Positions 1 to 6,708 are shown, counted from the stretch's first letter. The stretch is DNA of 10,293 nt from an uncultured Beijerinckiaceae bacterium (GCA_937863205.1 CALMGA010000266.1:1-10293), one strand, 5' to 3'. The notes: generated by a model from the letters alone, not told the origin. Program-made: numbers and translations.

Positions 1-1
1 C

Positions 2-1162
2 TTCAGCGGTCCCGCGCCGGGCAGCGTGCCTCGTGCCGGAGGACCTGCGTCCGGCGGACCTGTACCCGGCGGACCTGTACCCGGCGGACCTGTACCCGGC
101 GGCGTGCCGGGCGTCGGAGGCCCTCCGGGTGCTCCGCCGCCGGCGGCCGGCGGCCCCAATCCCGGACGGCCCGGCGGCGGTGGGATCGGCGTCGGCGGTG
201 CGCTGGCGATCGGCGCGGCGGCTGGCTTCGCCGGCGGCTTCCTTGCCGCAACGGGCGCGCAGCGCCTCGACCAGATCCGCGGCGAGCGCCAGGAGATCAA
301 CGAGGACGGCCGCACCTACATCCGGGAACCCGGCCGCACCATCGTGGAGGAGGACGGCCGCTCCTTCATCGTCCACGACGAGGACGACCGCTTCCGCGAG
401 CTCGGCTATCAGGTGCGCCGCGAGCGAGCCGGCAGCGACTTCGTCAACATCATCGACCGGCCCGACGGGGTGCAGATCCTCACCTTCACCACACCTGACG
501 GACGCATGCTGCGCCGGGTGCGCCGCTACCGCGACGGACACGAGGTCGTGCTGATCGACAACGGGGTCGGCGGTCGCCTCCTGCCGCTCGCCGAGGACGT
601 GGTGGTGCTGCCGCCGCCCCCGATCGTCATTCCTGCCGATCGCTACGTCGTCGACTACGCCGACGCCGATCCGGCCCTGGTCTACGATACGCTGTCGGCC
701 CCGCCGCTGCAGGCGCCCCCGCGCCGCTACACGCTGGACCAGATCCGCTATAGCCCGGACATCCGCCGCTACGTGCGCTCGGTCGACATCAACACGGTGA
801 ACTTCGATTCCGGCTCGTGGACCGTGCCGCCCGAGGCCGCCGGCAAGCTGCGGGCGCTGGCCGAAGCCATCCGCCGCACGGTGGAGCGCGCGCCCAACGC
901 GGTGTTCCTGGTCGAGGGCTACACCGATGCCACCGGCAACCCGACCGACAACCTGTCGCTGTCCGACCGTCGGGCGCAATCGGTGGCGGCGATCCTGTCG
1001 CGGAACTTCAGCGTGCCGCCAGAGAACCTCACCACGCAGGGCTATGGCCAGCAGTACCTGAAGGTGAACACGCAAGGGTCCTCGGCCGCCAACCGCCGCG
1101 TGGTGGTGCAAAACATCACCCCGCTGCTCGCCGCCGGCGGCGCCCCGCCGCCGCCGCGCTGA
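2..1162 (+). CDS. OmpA-family outer-envelope protein, 5'-truncated
   Basis: The frame is open to the left edge, so the N-terminus and any signal peptide are missing; residue numbers here count from a GTG at 26 that is probably internal. In order there are a Pro/Gly-rich low-complexity stretch (about 1-50), a glycine-zipper-like hydrophobic segment (about 51-78), a charged region with repeated GRT/GRS-x-I motifs (about 95-125), a proline-rich linker, and a C-terminal OmpA-like domain (about 253-365). The domain shows NTVNFDSGS, EGYTDATG and LSLSDRRAQSV. Asp301 and Arg316 are spaced 15 apart, like the pair in OmpA that binds the diaminopimelate of peptidoglycan. Known family role: anchoring the outer membrane or a lipoprotein to the cell wall. 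No beta-barrel is visible in what remains, so this is not a classical OmpA porin. Family assignment is firm; the exact role is unknown. Confidence 0.9.
   Translation, partial: FSGPAPGSVPRAGGPASGGPVPGGPVPGGPVPGGVPGVGGPPGAPPPAAGGPNPGRPGGGGIGVGGALAIGAAAGFAGGFLAATGAQRLDQIRGERQEINEDGRTYIREPGRTIVEEDGRSFIVHDEDDRFRELGYQVRRERAGSDFVNIIDRPDGVQILTFTTPDGRMLRRVRRYRDGHEVVLIDNGVGGRLLPLAEDVVVLPPPPIVIPADRYVVDYADADPALVYDTLSAPPLQAPPRRYTLDQIRYSPDIRRYVRSVDINTVNFDSGSWTVPPEAAGKLRALAEAIRRTVERAPNAVFLVEGYTDATGNPTDNLSLSDRRAQSVAAILSRNFSVPPENLTTQGYGQQYLKVNTQGSSAANRRVVVQNITPLLAAGGAPPPPR
41..100 (+). repeat. Four tandem 15-bp units coding G-P-V-P-G
   Basis: Four consecutive 15-bp units lie at 41-55, 56-70, 71-85 and 86-100. 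The last three are identical (GGACCTGTACCCGGC) and the first differs at a few bases. Because 15 is a multiple of three, changes in copy number would lengthen or shorten the Gly/Pro linker of the OmpA-family protein without a frameshift. Confidence 0.9.
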
Positions 1163-1191
1163 GGCTCGGCTGAGGTCCGGTTGAGGCTTGG
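1159..1191 (+). repeat. Three imperfect 11-bp units over the stop codon
   Basis: CTGAGGCTCGG (1159-1169), CTGAGGTCCGG (1170-1180) and TTGAGGCTTGG (1181-1191) follow one another. The first contains the TGA of the OmpA-family gene. Since 11 is not a multiple of three, the three TGA triplets at 1160, 1171 and 1182 fall in three different frames and close all plus-strand frames. Confidence 0.7.
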
Positions 1192-1273
1192 GCGGTCGGA
1201 CGTGCCTCGGCCTTGGCTGCCGGGGCACAAGGTGTCAGAAACTCGTCCTTGAAGCCGCCCATGGAAGCCGCCG

Positions 1274-2002
1274 ATGCACCTTTTCATCCTGACCGGCGCG
1301 GGCATATCGGCGGAAAGCGGCCTGCGCACCTTCCGCGATCCCGGCGGGCTGTGGGAAAGCCACGATCCCCGCGACTTGGCCACGCCGCAAGCCTTCGCCC
1401 GCGACCCCGCTCTGGTGCACCGCTTCTACAACTGGCGGCGACAGGCTGCGCGCGAGGCGCAGCCCAACCCCGCGCACGTCGCCCTGGCGCGCCTCGAAGC
1501 CGGGCTGGCGGCGCGCGGCGACGTCCTCACCCTGGTGACGCAGAACGTCGACAGCCTGCACGTCCGCGCCGGCTCGACGGCCATCGCCATGCACGGCACG
1601 CACGCGCAGGTGCGCTGCACGAGCTGCGGCGCAGGGTCGGCCTGGGCCGAGGACCTGTCGGTGGACAGCCGCTGCCCGGCCTGCGGATCGGCGGGAACGC
1701 TGCGGCCCGACATCGTGTGGTTCGGGGAAACGCCGCACCACCTCGACCGCGTCGCGGCGGCGCTCGCCGCGAGCGACGCCTTCGTGGCGATCGGCACGTC
1801 GGGGGCGGTGTATCCCGCCGCCGCCTATGTCGCGTCGGCGCGGCGTGCCGGCCGGCCGACGGTGGAGTTCAACCTGGAGCCGGCCGACAATGCCGGCCTG
1901 TTCGACAGGGCGGTATACGGCCGCGCCAGCGAAACGGTGCCGCGCTTCGCGGAGGCGCTGCTGCGTCAGGGTTGGGCGGCAACCTTCGCCGCTTTGCCGT
2001 AG
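1274..2002 (+). CDS. cobB: NAD-dependent protein deacylase, sirtuin (CobB type)
   Basis: Sirtuins remove acyl groups from lysine side chains, consuming NAD+ and releasing nicotinamide and O-acyl-ADP-ribose; bacterial CobB acts in the cytoplasm on many metabolic enzymes. The 242-residue length is normal. The NAD-binding motif GAGIS is at 8-12 and F-R-D at 20-22. VTQNVDSLH covers 88-96, the catalytic His is H107 in MHG, and the zinc Cys are C115/C118 and C134/C137 (CxxC pairs). Y52 and R55 in F-Y-N-W-R-R match the Y-x-x-R pair that lets SIRT5 and E. coli CobB accept succinyl-lysine, so desuccinylation as well as deacetylation is likely (inference). The NLEP motif near 198 is also typical. ATG 1274 was chosen because the sirtuin core begins almost at once; a GGAA about 9 bases upstream is a modest ribosome binding site. 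Confidence 0.95.
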   Translation: MHLFILTGAGISAESGLRTFRDPGGLWESHDPRDLATPQAFARDPALVHRFYNWRRQAAREAQPNPAHVALARLEAGLAARGDVLTLVTQNVDSLHVRAGSTAIAMHGTHAQVRCTSCGAGSAWAEDLSVDSRCPACGSAGTLRPDIVWFGETPHHLDRVAAALAASDAFVAIGTSGAVYPAAAYVASARRAGRPTVEFNLEPADNAGLFDRAVYGRASETVPRFAEALLRQGWAATFAALP

Positions 2003-2116
2003 CGCGCCGGCGGCCGATCGCGGTGCCGCGGCATTTCGGCGGTTGCGGCGGGGGACGCAAAGGCGTGGATCCAAAGGCGTGAGTCGAAGCATCGGGCCAG
2101 CCGGAAGGATCGCAAG

Positions 2117-2773
2117 ATGATCGTGGTGCACCATCTCGAACAGTCCCGGTCCGAACGAATCCTCTGGCTGCTGGAAGAACTGGGCCTTCCCTACGAGGTT
2201 AAGCGCTACAAGCGCGACCGCCGCTCCATGCTGGCGCCGCCCGAACTCGCCGCCGTGCATCCGCTGGGCAAGGCGCCGATCGTGGTCGACGACGGTCTGG
2301 TGTTGGTGGAGTCGGGCGCGATCATCGACACCCTGATCTCGCGCCATGACGCAAGCGGCGCGTTTCGACCGCCGCCGGGCACGCCCGAGCACGTTGCCTA
2401 CACGACCTTCCTGCACTTCGCCGAAGGATCGATGATGCCGCCGCTGCTGCTGCGGCTGATCTTCCGCTCCTTCGAGGAGCGGGCGCCGGCGCTGGCGCGC
2501 CCCCTGGTGCGGGCGATGACCGGCCCGGTCGACAAGATCTTTGTCGGACCGACCCTCAAGCGCATCCTCGATTGGCTGGAGGGTGAACTGGCGAGGCATC
2601 CGTGGTTCGCCGGCTCCGCCTTCAGCGGTGCCGACATCCAGATGAGCTTTCCCCTGCGCATGGCGCGCCAGCGCGGCGGCCTCGATGCCAGATGGCCCGA
2701 GCTGATCGGGTTCCTCGATCGCATCGCCGCCCGCCCGGCGCGGATCGCGGCGATGCGCCGGATCGGCGAATAG
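2117..2773 (+). CDS. Glutathione S-transferase family protein
   Basis: This 218-residue protein has the two-domain cytosolic GST layout. The N-terminal thioredoxin fold runs to about residue 80, with [14 protein letters not shown] at 10-23 (Ser10 or Ser12 is the likely glutathione-activating residue), the cis-Pro motif HPLGKAP ending at P54, and the glutathione-contacting E65-S66. The all-helical C-terminal domain carries the N-capping box S-G-A-D near 190. GSTs conjugate or reduce electrophiles and peroxides with glutathione; the substrate cannot be read from the sequence. The start is well supported by GGAAGGA at 2103-2109, seven bases before ATG 2117. It follows the sirtuin gene by 114 bp in the same direction, so co-transcription is possible but unproven. 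Confidence 0.93.
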   Translation: MIVVHHLEQSRSERILWLLEELGLPYEVKRYKRDRRSMLAPPELAAVHPLGKAPIVVDDGLVLVESGAIIDTLISRHDASGAFRPPPGTPEHVAYTTFLHFAEGSMMPPLLLRLIFRSFEERAPALARPLVRAMTGPVDKIFVGPTLKRILDWLEGELARHPWFAGSAFSGADIQMSFPLRMARQRGGLDARWPELIGFLDRIAARPARIAAMRRIGE

Positions 2774-2867
2774 GTGGGCATCGCGCCGTCGGCACCTGCT
2801 TTCCTTGCCGGCGCCGCCTGCCTATGATGCGGCATCGATAAGCACAAAGGATCGCAGGGGACGCGGG

Positions 2868-3617
2868 ATGGCTGGCCACAGTCAGTTCAAGAACATCATG
2901 CACAAGAAGGGCAGGCAGGATGCGATCCGCTCCAAGCTCTTCTCCAAGCTCGCCCGCGAGATCACGGTGGCCGCCAAGATGGGCCTGCCCGACCCGGCGA
3001 TGAACGCGCGGCTGCGCGCCGCCATGCTCGCCGCCCGCGCCGAGAACATGCCCAAGGACAACATCGAGCGCGCCATCAAGAAGGCGTCGGGAGCCGATGC
3101 TGAGAGCTACGACGAGGTGCGCTACGAGGGCTACGCGCCGGGCGGCGTCGCCGTGATCGTGGAGGCGCTGACCGACAACCGCAACAGGACGGCCGGCGAG
3201 GTCCGGTCCTACTTCACCAAGGCCGGCGGCGCGCTCGCGGAAACGGGCGCGGTGTCCTTCATGTTCGACCGCGTCGGCCTGATCGAGTTCGACCGCAAGG
3301 CGGCGTCCGAAGACCAGATGATGGAAGCCGCGATCGAGGCCGGGGCCGACGACGTCGCTTCGGGCGAGGAGGGCCACGAGGTCATGACCGGCATCGCCGA
3401 CTTGCGCGACGTCGCGCAGACGCTGGAAACTCGCTTCGGCGAACCGCGTCGCGCCGCCCTGGTGTGGAAGCCGCAGACCACGGTTCCCGTCGAGGACGAG
3501 GTCGGCGAGAAGATCCTGAAGCTTATCGACGCGCTGGAAGAGAACGACGACGTGCAAACCGTCACCGCCAACTTCGCCGTCTCCGATGCGCTTCTCGCCA
3601 AGATGGGCGCGGCGTAG
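2868..3617 (+). CDS. yebC: YebC/PmpR-family protein
   Basis: The protein opens with the family hallmark [19 protein letters not shown] and is 249 residues, the usual length. Further conserved blocks are [13 protein letters not shown] (about 60-72), [19 protein letters not shown] (about 87-105) and [13 protein letters not shown] (about 123-135). YebC proteins were first annotated as DNA-binding transcriptional regulators; later work on the wider family links them to relieving ribosome stalling at proline-rich stretches. The frame continues 21 codons upstream to an ATG at 2805, but ATG 2868 fits the family N-terminus and has AGGGGA at 2856-2861. In many proteobacteria yebC precedes ruvCAB; here it does not, and convergent minus-strand genes follow. 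A TATGAT at 2823-2828 could be a -10 element, but I see no well-spaced -35. Confidence 0.96.
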   Translation: MAGHSQFKNIMHKKGRQDAIRSKLFSKLAREITVAAKMGLPDPAMNARLRAAMLAARAENMPKDNIERAIKKASGADAESYDEVRYEGYAPGGVAVIVEALTDNRNRTAGEVRSYFTKAGGALAETGAVSFMFDRVGLIEFDRKAASEDQMMEAAIEAGADDVASGEEGHEVMTGIADLRDVAQTLETRFGEPRRAALVWKPQTTVPVEDEVGEKILKLIDALEENDDVQTVTANFAVSDALLAKMGAA

Positions 3618-3623
3618 GGCTGC

Positions 3624-3716
3624 GAGACCGGGTCTCATCGCGTTCGCCCCAGCGGAGCGCGATGTCGGAGACATCAGCGAGCGAGAACCCTGGAATTCGC
3701 CGAATGGGTCTCGCTC
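3624..3716. repeat. Cluster of abutting inverted repeats after yebC
   Basis: Four palindromes follow one another: GAGACC-G-GGTCTC (3624-3636), CATCGCG (3636-3642) with CGCGATG (3658-3664), GATGTC-GGA-GACATC (3661-3675), and GAGCGAGA (3679-3686) with TCTCGCTC (3709-3716). In the last, CCC at 3688-3690 can also pair with GGG at 3706-3708. They could fold as alternative hairpins at the 3' end of yebC mRNA. No T-run follows, so this is not a canonical intrinsic terminator. It may be an intergenic repeat element. Confidence 0.6.
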
Positions 3717-3987
3717 ACGAAACCGCCGCGGGCCGAGCGAATCCGTGCCCCAAAAGGTTGCCCGACAGGGACGAACCGTCGATGGCGATCGGAGTATAAA
3801 CCGCCGTGCCGCGCTGGGTGACGGCAGTCCGATCCGGGATCAGGCCGCCGCGACAGCAGCCGCGATCACTCCGCGCGCCCGATCAAGACGCCCCGCTGGT
3901 CTCACGAACCTGCGCGCGCCAGGGCGTGGCGAGACGTCCGGAAAGCACCGGCACGCTCCATGCCGTTGTTCCTTGTTTCCTTCACCT

Positions 3988-4011
3988 CCGGGAACGCCAC
4001 AGCGTTCCCGG
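3988..4011. terminator. Perfect 10-bp hairpin between convergent genes
   Basis: CCGGGAACGC (3988-3997), loop CACA, then GCGTTCCCGG (4002-4011) form a perfect stem. It lies 50 bp beyond the stop of the minus-strand gene at 4061 and between two convergent genes, which suits a shared terminator. Neither strand shows a T-tract right after the stem, so Rho-independent termination is not assured; protection of mRNA 3' ends is an alternative. Confidence 0.4.
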
Positions 4012-4060
4012 GCAACACGCGGCAATGAAGCGGCCTCGTTCCGCGGCGCGGATCGAGCGA

Positions 4061-4669
4061 TCAGTCGCCGCTCTGCAGGCTGTCGCTGAGCTTCTTGAAG
4101 TTGGCCTTCACGAGGTCGATGTTGCCCTGCATCGGCTTGTCCGTCGCGGCGCTCTTGACGGCTGCGTTCAACTCGTCGAGCGCTTCCTTCTTCTCGTTGG
4201 CCGGCATCTTCTTGTCGGCCTTCACCTCGTCGATCTGTTTCTTGAGCGCGGCCTGAGTTCCGATATAGGCGCCGCCGTCCGGGTCCATGCCGGAGAGCAC
4301 CATGCCGACCGTGAAGTAGGTGTCGGCGTACTCGTCCGTGGAGGCGAAGCCGCTGCTCTTCACGATCCCGTCGACATCCTTCTGCGCCTTGGCATCGTCG
4401 GCGGCGGACGGTTCCTTGCCCTGCGGCTGCTTGCTCTCCATGTCGCGGATCTTTCCCTGCGCCGCGATGAGGCTGTCGATCTTGGGCTGGGTCAGCGCGA
4501 TCTGCTTGGGAGCGGTTTCACCGCCCGGCGCCTTGGTTTGCGCCAGGGCCGAGCCCATGAAAGCCCCCGTGCCAGGGAGAACCGCGGCCGGCAGCGCGAG
4601 CGCCGCGATTGAAACGGCCACAAGCGGAGCAAAGGAAAGAACACCGCTTCGACGAAAGCTTGCGCGCAT
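4061..4669 (-). CDS. Exported helical protein of unknown function
   Basis: The 202-residue product has a clear signal peptide: a basic start (M-R-A-S-F-R-R), a hydrophobic core at about 11-31, and a likely signal peptidase site after the ALA at 41-43 before Gln44. The mature part is charged and predicted helical, with the blocks I-A-L-T-Q-P-K-I-D-S-L-I-A-A-Q (57-71), G-F-A-S-T-D-E-Y (107-114), V-L-S-G-M-D-P-D-G-G-A-Y-I-G (124-137) and a Lys-rich A-D-K-K-M-P-A-N-E-K-K-E-A-L-D-E-L-N (151-168). I recall similar small exported proteins in Bradyrhizobium and relatives, all of unknown function. No catalytic motif or Cys is present. The start is supported by CAGGAG seven bases before the ATG at 4669. 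The gene lies downstream of mucR in the same direction, with 225 bp between them, so it probably has its own promoter. Confidence 0.85.
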   Translation of the reverse strand: MRASFRRSGVLSFAPLVAVSIAALALPAAVLPGTGAFMGSALAQTKAPGGETAPKQIALTQPKIDSLIAAQGKIRDMESKQPQGKEPSAADDAKAQKDVDGIVKSSGFASTDEYADTYFTVGMVLSGMDPDGGAYIGTQAALKKQIDEVKADKKMPANEKKEALDELNAAVKSAATDKPMQGNIDLVKANFKKLSDSLQSGD

Positions 4670-4809
4670 GGAAAGGCTCCTGATTCGGCCACGCTCGGGC
4701 CTGCGCGGGTCGACTTGGCAGCGCCTCGTGGCGAAAACGAGGTGGGTCGGGCTGCCGGACCAGGCGCCGAGGGATGAGGCGGACAGGAAAACCGCAATCC
4801 TCCAGGCGT

Positions 4810-4833
4810 GAGAAGGGATGCGAGAACCTTCTC
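4810..4833. repeat. Stem-loop between mucR and the exported-protein gene
   Basis: GAGAAGG (4810-4816) and CCTTCTC (4827-4833) form a 7-bp stem with a 10-base loop, and GGC/GCC can extend it across a 2-base bulge. On the minus strand it lies about 60 bp past the mucR stop and is followed, after a gap, by a short run of Ts (GGTTTTCC). It could help end mucR transcription, but the spacing is poor for an intrinsic terminator. Confidence 0.3.
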
Positions 4834-4855
4834 GCCCAGCGCGTGGACGCGGTGC

Positions 4856-4880
4856 CCGAAGCCTGCGCGGCCGGCTTCGG
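4856..4880 (-). terminator. Possible mucR terminator hairpin
   Basis: CCGAAGCC (4856-4863) pairs perfectly with GGCTTCGG (4873-4880) around a 9-base loop. It begins 14 bases beyond the mucR stop codon. No T-tract follows on the minus strand, so only position and stem strength support the terminator call. Confidence 0.35.
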
Positions 4881-4894
4881 CAAGGACCGCCGCT

Positions 4895-5503
4895 TCAGGT
4901 CGTGGACTTCCTGGGTCGACCGCGACGCGCCTTCTTGGGCGGTTCTTCAGCAGCGGACGCCTCCTCCGGCTCGGGCGGGGCTTCGGAGGGCGCGGCGTCC
5001 ACGTGCGCCACCTCGGGCTCGGCCTGGGTTTCGGCGATCTCGGCAGGTTCTTCGGCCGCGACAGGCGCGGGCGCTTCGGCATCGCTCGAACGGGTGACCT
5101 GGCCGAGGCCGGAGTCCTTCGCGAGCTGCGAGCGGGTGGCGGAATAGGCCGGCGCCACCATCGGATAGTCGTTCGGCAAGCTCCATTTCGCCCTGTACTC
5201 GTCCGGTGTCTGATTATGGAACGAGCTGAGATGGCGCCGAAGCGATTTGAACTTCTTGCCGCATTCCAGGCAGATGATGAATTCCTTGTTGACCGACCGC
5301 TTGACAGGCACGGCGGGACTGTCCGGCTGCTTGGCCTCGACTGTGGCCTGCCCCTTCGATAACTGTCGGATCGAGGCGTGGACCGTGCCGATGAACTCGG
5401 GCAGATCCGCTGCGCGCATCGAGTTGTGGCTGACATAAGCGGATACGATGCTCACGACCTGATGGATCAGGTCGTCGGCCGCGCCTTGGGGGTCGTCGCT
5501 CAA
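4895..5503 (-). CDS. mucR: MucR/Ros-family zinc-finger transcriptional regulator
   Basis: MucR proteins are abundant alphaproteobacterial DNA-binding regulators that silence genes in an H-NS-like way and control exopolysaccharide, motility, cell cycle and virulence. The N-terminal part (I-V-S-A-Y-V-S-H-N-S at 19-28, followed by L-P-E-F-I) is the conserved oligomerisation region. The Ros zinc finger is complete: C78 and C81, then H91 and H96 (Cx2C-x9-Hx4H). T-P-D-E-Y-R-A-K-W and L-P-x-D-Y-P-M-V-A-P-x-Y follow. The start is TTG at 5501-5503, chosen because it gives the family N-terminus and has GGGAG at good spacing; no ATG fits. At 202 residues it is longer than the usual roughly 140-150. The extra tail (from about 136) is rich in Ala, Glu and Pro and ends in an AT-hook-like R-R-G-R-P-R-K. 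MucR often represses its own gene; the AT-enriched leader would suit that. Confidence 0.95.
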   Translation of the reverse strand: MSDDPQGAADDLIHQVVSIVSAYVSHNSMRAADLPEFIGTVHASIRQLSKGQATVEAKQPDSPAVPVKRSVNKEFIICLECGKKFKSLRRHLSSFHNQTPDEYRAKWSLPNDYPMVAPAYSATRSQLAKDSGLGQVTRSSDAEAPAPVAAEEPAEIAETQAEPEVAHVDAAPSEAPPEPEEASAAEEPPKKARRGRPRKSTT

Positions 5504-5600
5504 GTTCTTTCTCCCGTGACGGAATGCCTAGGTTAGCCTTTCTAGTCTGAGTTACAATTGGTCTCTCCGCTTAATCACAGTAAAAAGCGCAGCTAGTTCA
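5504..5600 (-). promoter_or_regulatory. AT-enriched leader of mucR
   Basis: Bases 5521-5600 are about 56% A+T by hand count, far above the rest of the window, and include several T-A steps of the kind MucR proteins prefer. On the minus strand, TTGTAA followed after about 16 bases by TAACCT is a possible -35/-10 pair. The promoter and any autoregulatory site are inferred from composition and position only. Confidence 0.35.
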
Positions 5601-6023
5601 TGCTTAAAACGCATGCATGTCCGATTGCGCCCGAACGATCCGGGCACGATCCAAAACGGCCGGCGATGTCGGGCAATCGGACCGTTTCCGGCGCCGGCGT
5701 GCAGACACGGAGTGAAACGGGCGCGGCGAATTTGCCGCCAACTCCGCTTCGCGATGACGATCGCAAGCATCGAACCAGGGGTACACAGTGCTTGGCCGGC
5801 GTTTGCGCTGTGGCACAGTAGATTGCGCTCGCCGACGCGCCGCATGCGACATCGGCTTGCTTCCAACCTCGGCGCCGCCCTTGTACATTCCGGGTAGCCA
5901 GAACGAATGAGGTCCGCAATCGGCCGAAACTCCGCACCCGGCAGAACAAGAGGTCGTTCGAAGGGCAGGCCGACTGCCGCCTGCGGGGACGGCGAGGACT
6001 TGGCAAAAGGCCGGGCCGAGCCG
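5601..6023. other. Gene-poor interval between mucR and the HNH gene
   Basis: No open frame in this interval shows a recognisable protein or a convincing ribosome binding site. The HNH frame itself runs up to an ATG at 5907, but those 39 extra residues are Arg/Gly-rich and unlike the family. An imperfect inverted repeat lies at 5619-5682. The interval separates two divergently transcribed genes, so the promoters of both are probably within it. Confidence 0.55.
5619..5682. repeat. Imperfect inverted repeat upstream of mucR and HNH genes
   Basis: The left arm GTCCGATTGCGCCCG (5619-5633) matches the reverse complement of the right arm CGGGCAATCGGAC (5670-5682) apart from a 2-base insertion, with a 36-base spacer. 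It lies between divergent genes and could be a hairpin or a spaced regulatory site; I cannot tell which. Confidence 0.45.
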
Positions 6024-6314
6024 ATGGTGCCGGCCGATGCCTGCTGGCTGTGCGGTCGAGCGCTCGGACGACGGATCGAATGGCATCATCCCTGCCCCAA
6101 AAGCCGCGGCGGCCGGGCGACGGTGCCGATCCACCCCATCTGCCACCGAACTCTCCACGCGTCCTTCACAAATGTGGAACTGGCCCGCCTCGACGCCGAA
6201 CACCGCTCGCCGGCCGCCCTCCCCGATTTGCAGGAGTTTCTCGGCTGGATCGCCGGCAAGCCCTCCGATTTCCATGCGCCGACCCGCCTTCGCAAGCAGG
6301 CCCGCCCGCGCTGA
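6024..6314 (+). CDS. Small HNH-nuclease-like protein
   Basis: The 96-residue product is almost entirely one HNH (beta-beta-alpha-metal) domain. It shows C7-x2-C10, then E19-W-H21-H22-P in the first catalytic strand, G29-G30, H37 at the central position, and C40-H41-x3-H45 in the helix. H-A-S-F-T-N-V-E-L and a closing W-I-A-G-K-P-S-D-F-H-A-P-T-R follow, a C-terminus I recall from small alphaproteobacterial HNH proteins. HNH domains usually nick or cut DNA with a divalent metal. Of the usual second CxxC zinc pair only C40 is seen, so the structural zinc may be lost or bound differently. ATG 6024 was preferred over ATG 5907 because the domain starts at once; the ribosome binding site is weak for both. 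It stands alone, with no methyltransferase, terminase or toxin partner beside it, so its target is unknown. Confidence 0.82.
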   Translation: MVPADACWLCGRALGRRIEWHHPCPKSRGGRATVPIHPICHRTLHASFTNVELARLDAEHRSPAALPDLQEFLGWIAGKPSDFHAPTRLRKQARPR

Positions 6315-6708
6315 CATCGGGCGACCGGGCCTGCGCCGAAATTCCGGCTTGCCACAGGGCAAGCACCGGAGCCCTCCCGGCTCGTCGAAGTCCAAACCTC
6401 GTCGAAGGCCGGCTGTAAGCCCGAGAGGCCGTAAGTTCCTTCCTGTCTGCTCGGCAGAAATCGACGAAACGGACAAGGTTTCGCAGGAAAAAGGCGCATG
6501 ATGCCCGCGGCGAGGCCCGCGTCGATCCCGGCCGTTACGCTGCTACGGCGGCCGGCGCAGCGCAGCCGAGTAGTTGGCGGAAGCGCTCGGCGACTTCCAA
6601 GACGATCCTTTGATCCACCCGGCCGATGTCGAACGGCGACGATTGCGACCCTGCATGGGGAACGCCGCTGAAGCTCGCAGAGAATGGGCGAGGCGGTTGT
6701 TGGACCGT
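6315..6708. other. Non-coding gap between convergent HNH and amidase genes
   Basis: No confident gene is seen. A 7-bp hairpin lies at 6347-6364 and a weaker one (CGAAAC/GTTTCG) at 6465-6483. A short minus-strand frame, 6535-6708, continues in phase beyond the amidase stop codon but has no good start. Confidence 0.6.
6347..6364 (+). terminator. Possible terminator hairpin of the HNH gene
   Basis: GCTTGCC (6347-6353), loop ACAG, GGCAAGC (6358-6364) form a perfect 7-bp stem 32 bases beyond the HNH stop codon. No T-tract follows, so the call rests on position and pairing. Confidence 0.35.

Larger units (their letters stand above)
3618..4060. other. Non-coding convergent gap rich in inverted repeats
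   Basis: This 443-bp stretch separates yebC from a minus-strand gene that ends at 4061. Open frames across it have no recognisable protein motif and look like chance GC-rich frames. The first 100 bp holds a run of abutting inverted repeats (3624-3716), and a perfect 10-bp hairpin lies at 3988-4011; both are listed separately. I see nothing definite in 3717-3987. Confidence 0.7.

Noticed and set aside
1235..2599. A 454-codon minus-strand open frame opposite the sirtuin and GST genes
   Set aside because: It is antisense to two well-supported genes and its translation shows no family motif.
2805..2867. Longer N-terminus for YebC starting at ATG 2805
   Set aside because: YebC proteins start with MAGHSQF, and the ribosome binding site lies just before ATG 2868.
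4492..5436. A 314-codon minus-strand open frame overlapping mucR and the exported-protein gene
   Set aside because: It runs in a different frame through both genes and is dominated by Arg, Pro and Ser, typical of an out-of-frame reading of GC-rich DNA.
5907..6023. Upstream ATG for the HNH protein
   Set aside because: The additional 39 residues are Arg/Gly-rich, lie outside the domain and have no ribosome binding site; ATG 6024 sits directly before the domain.
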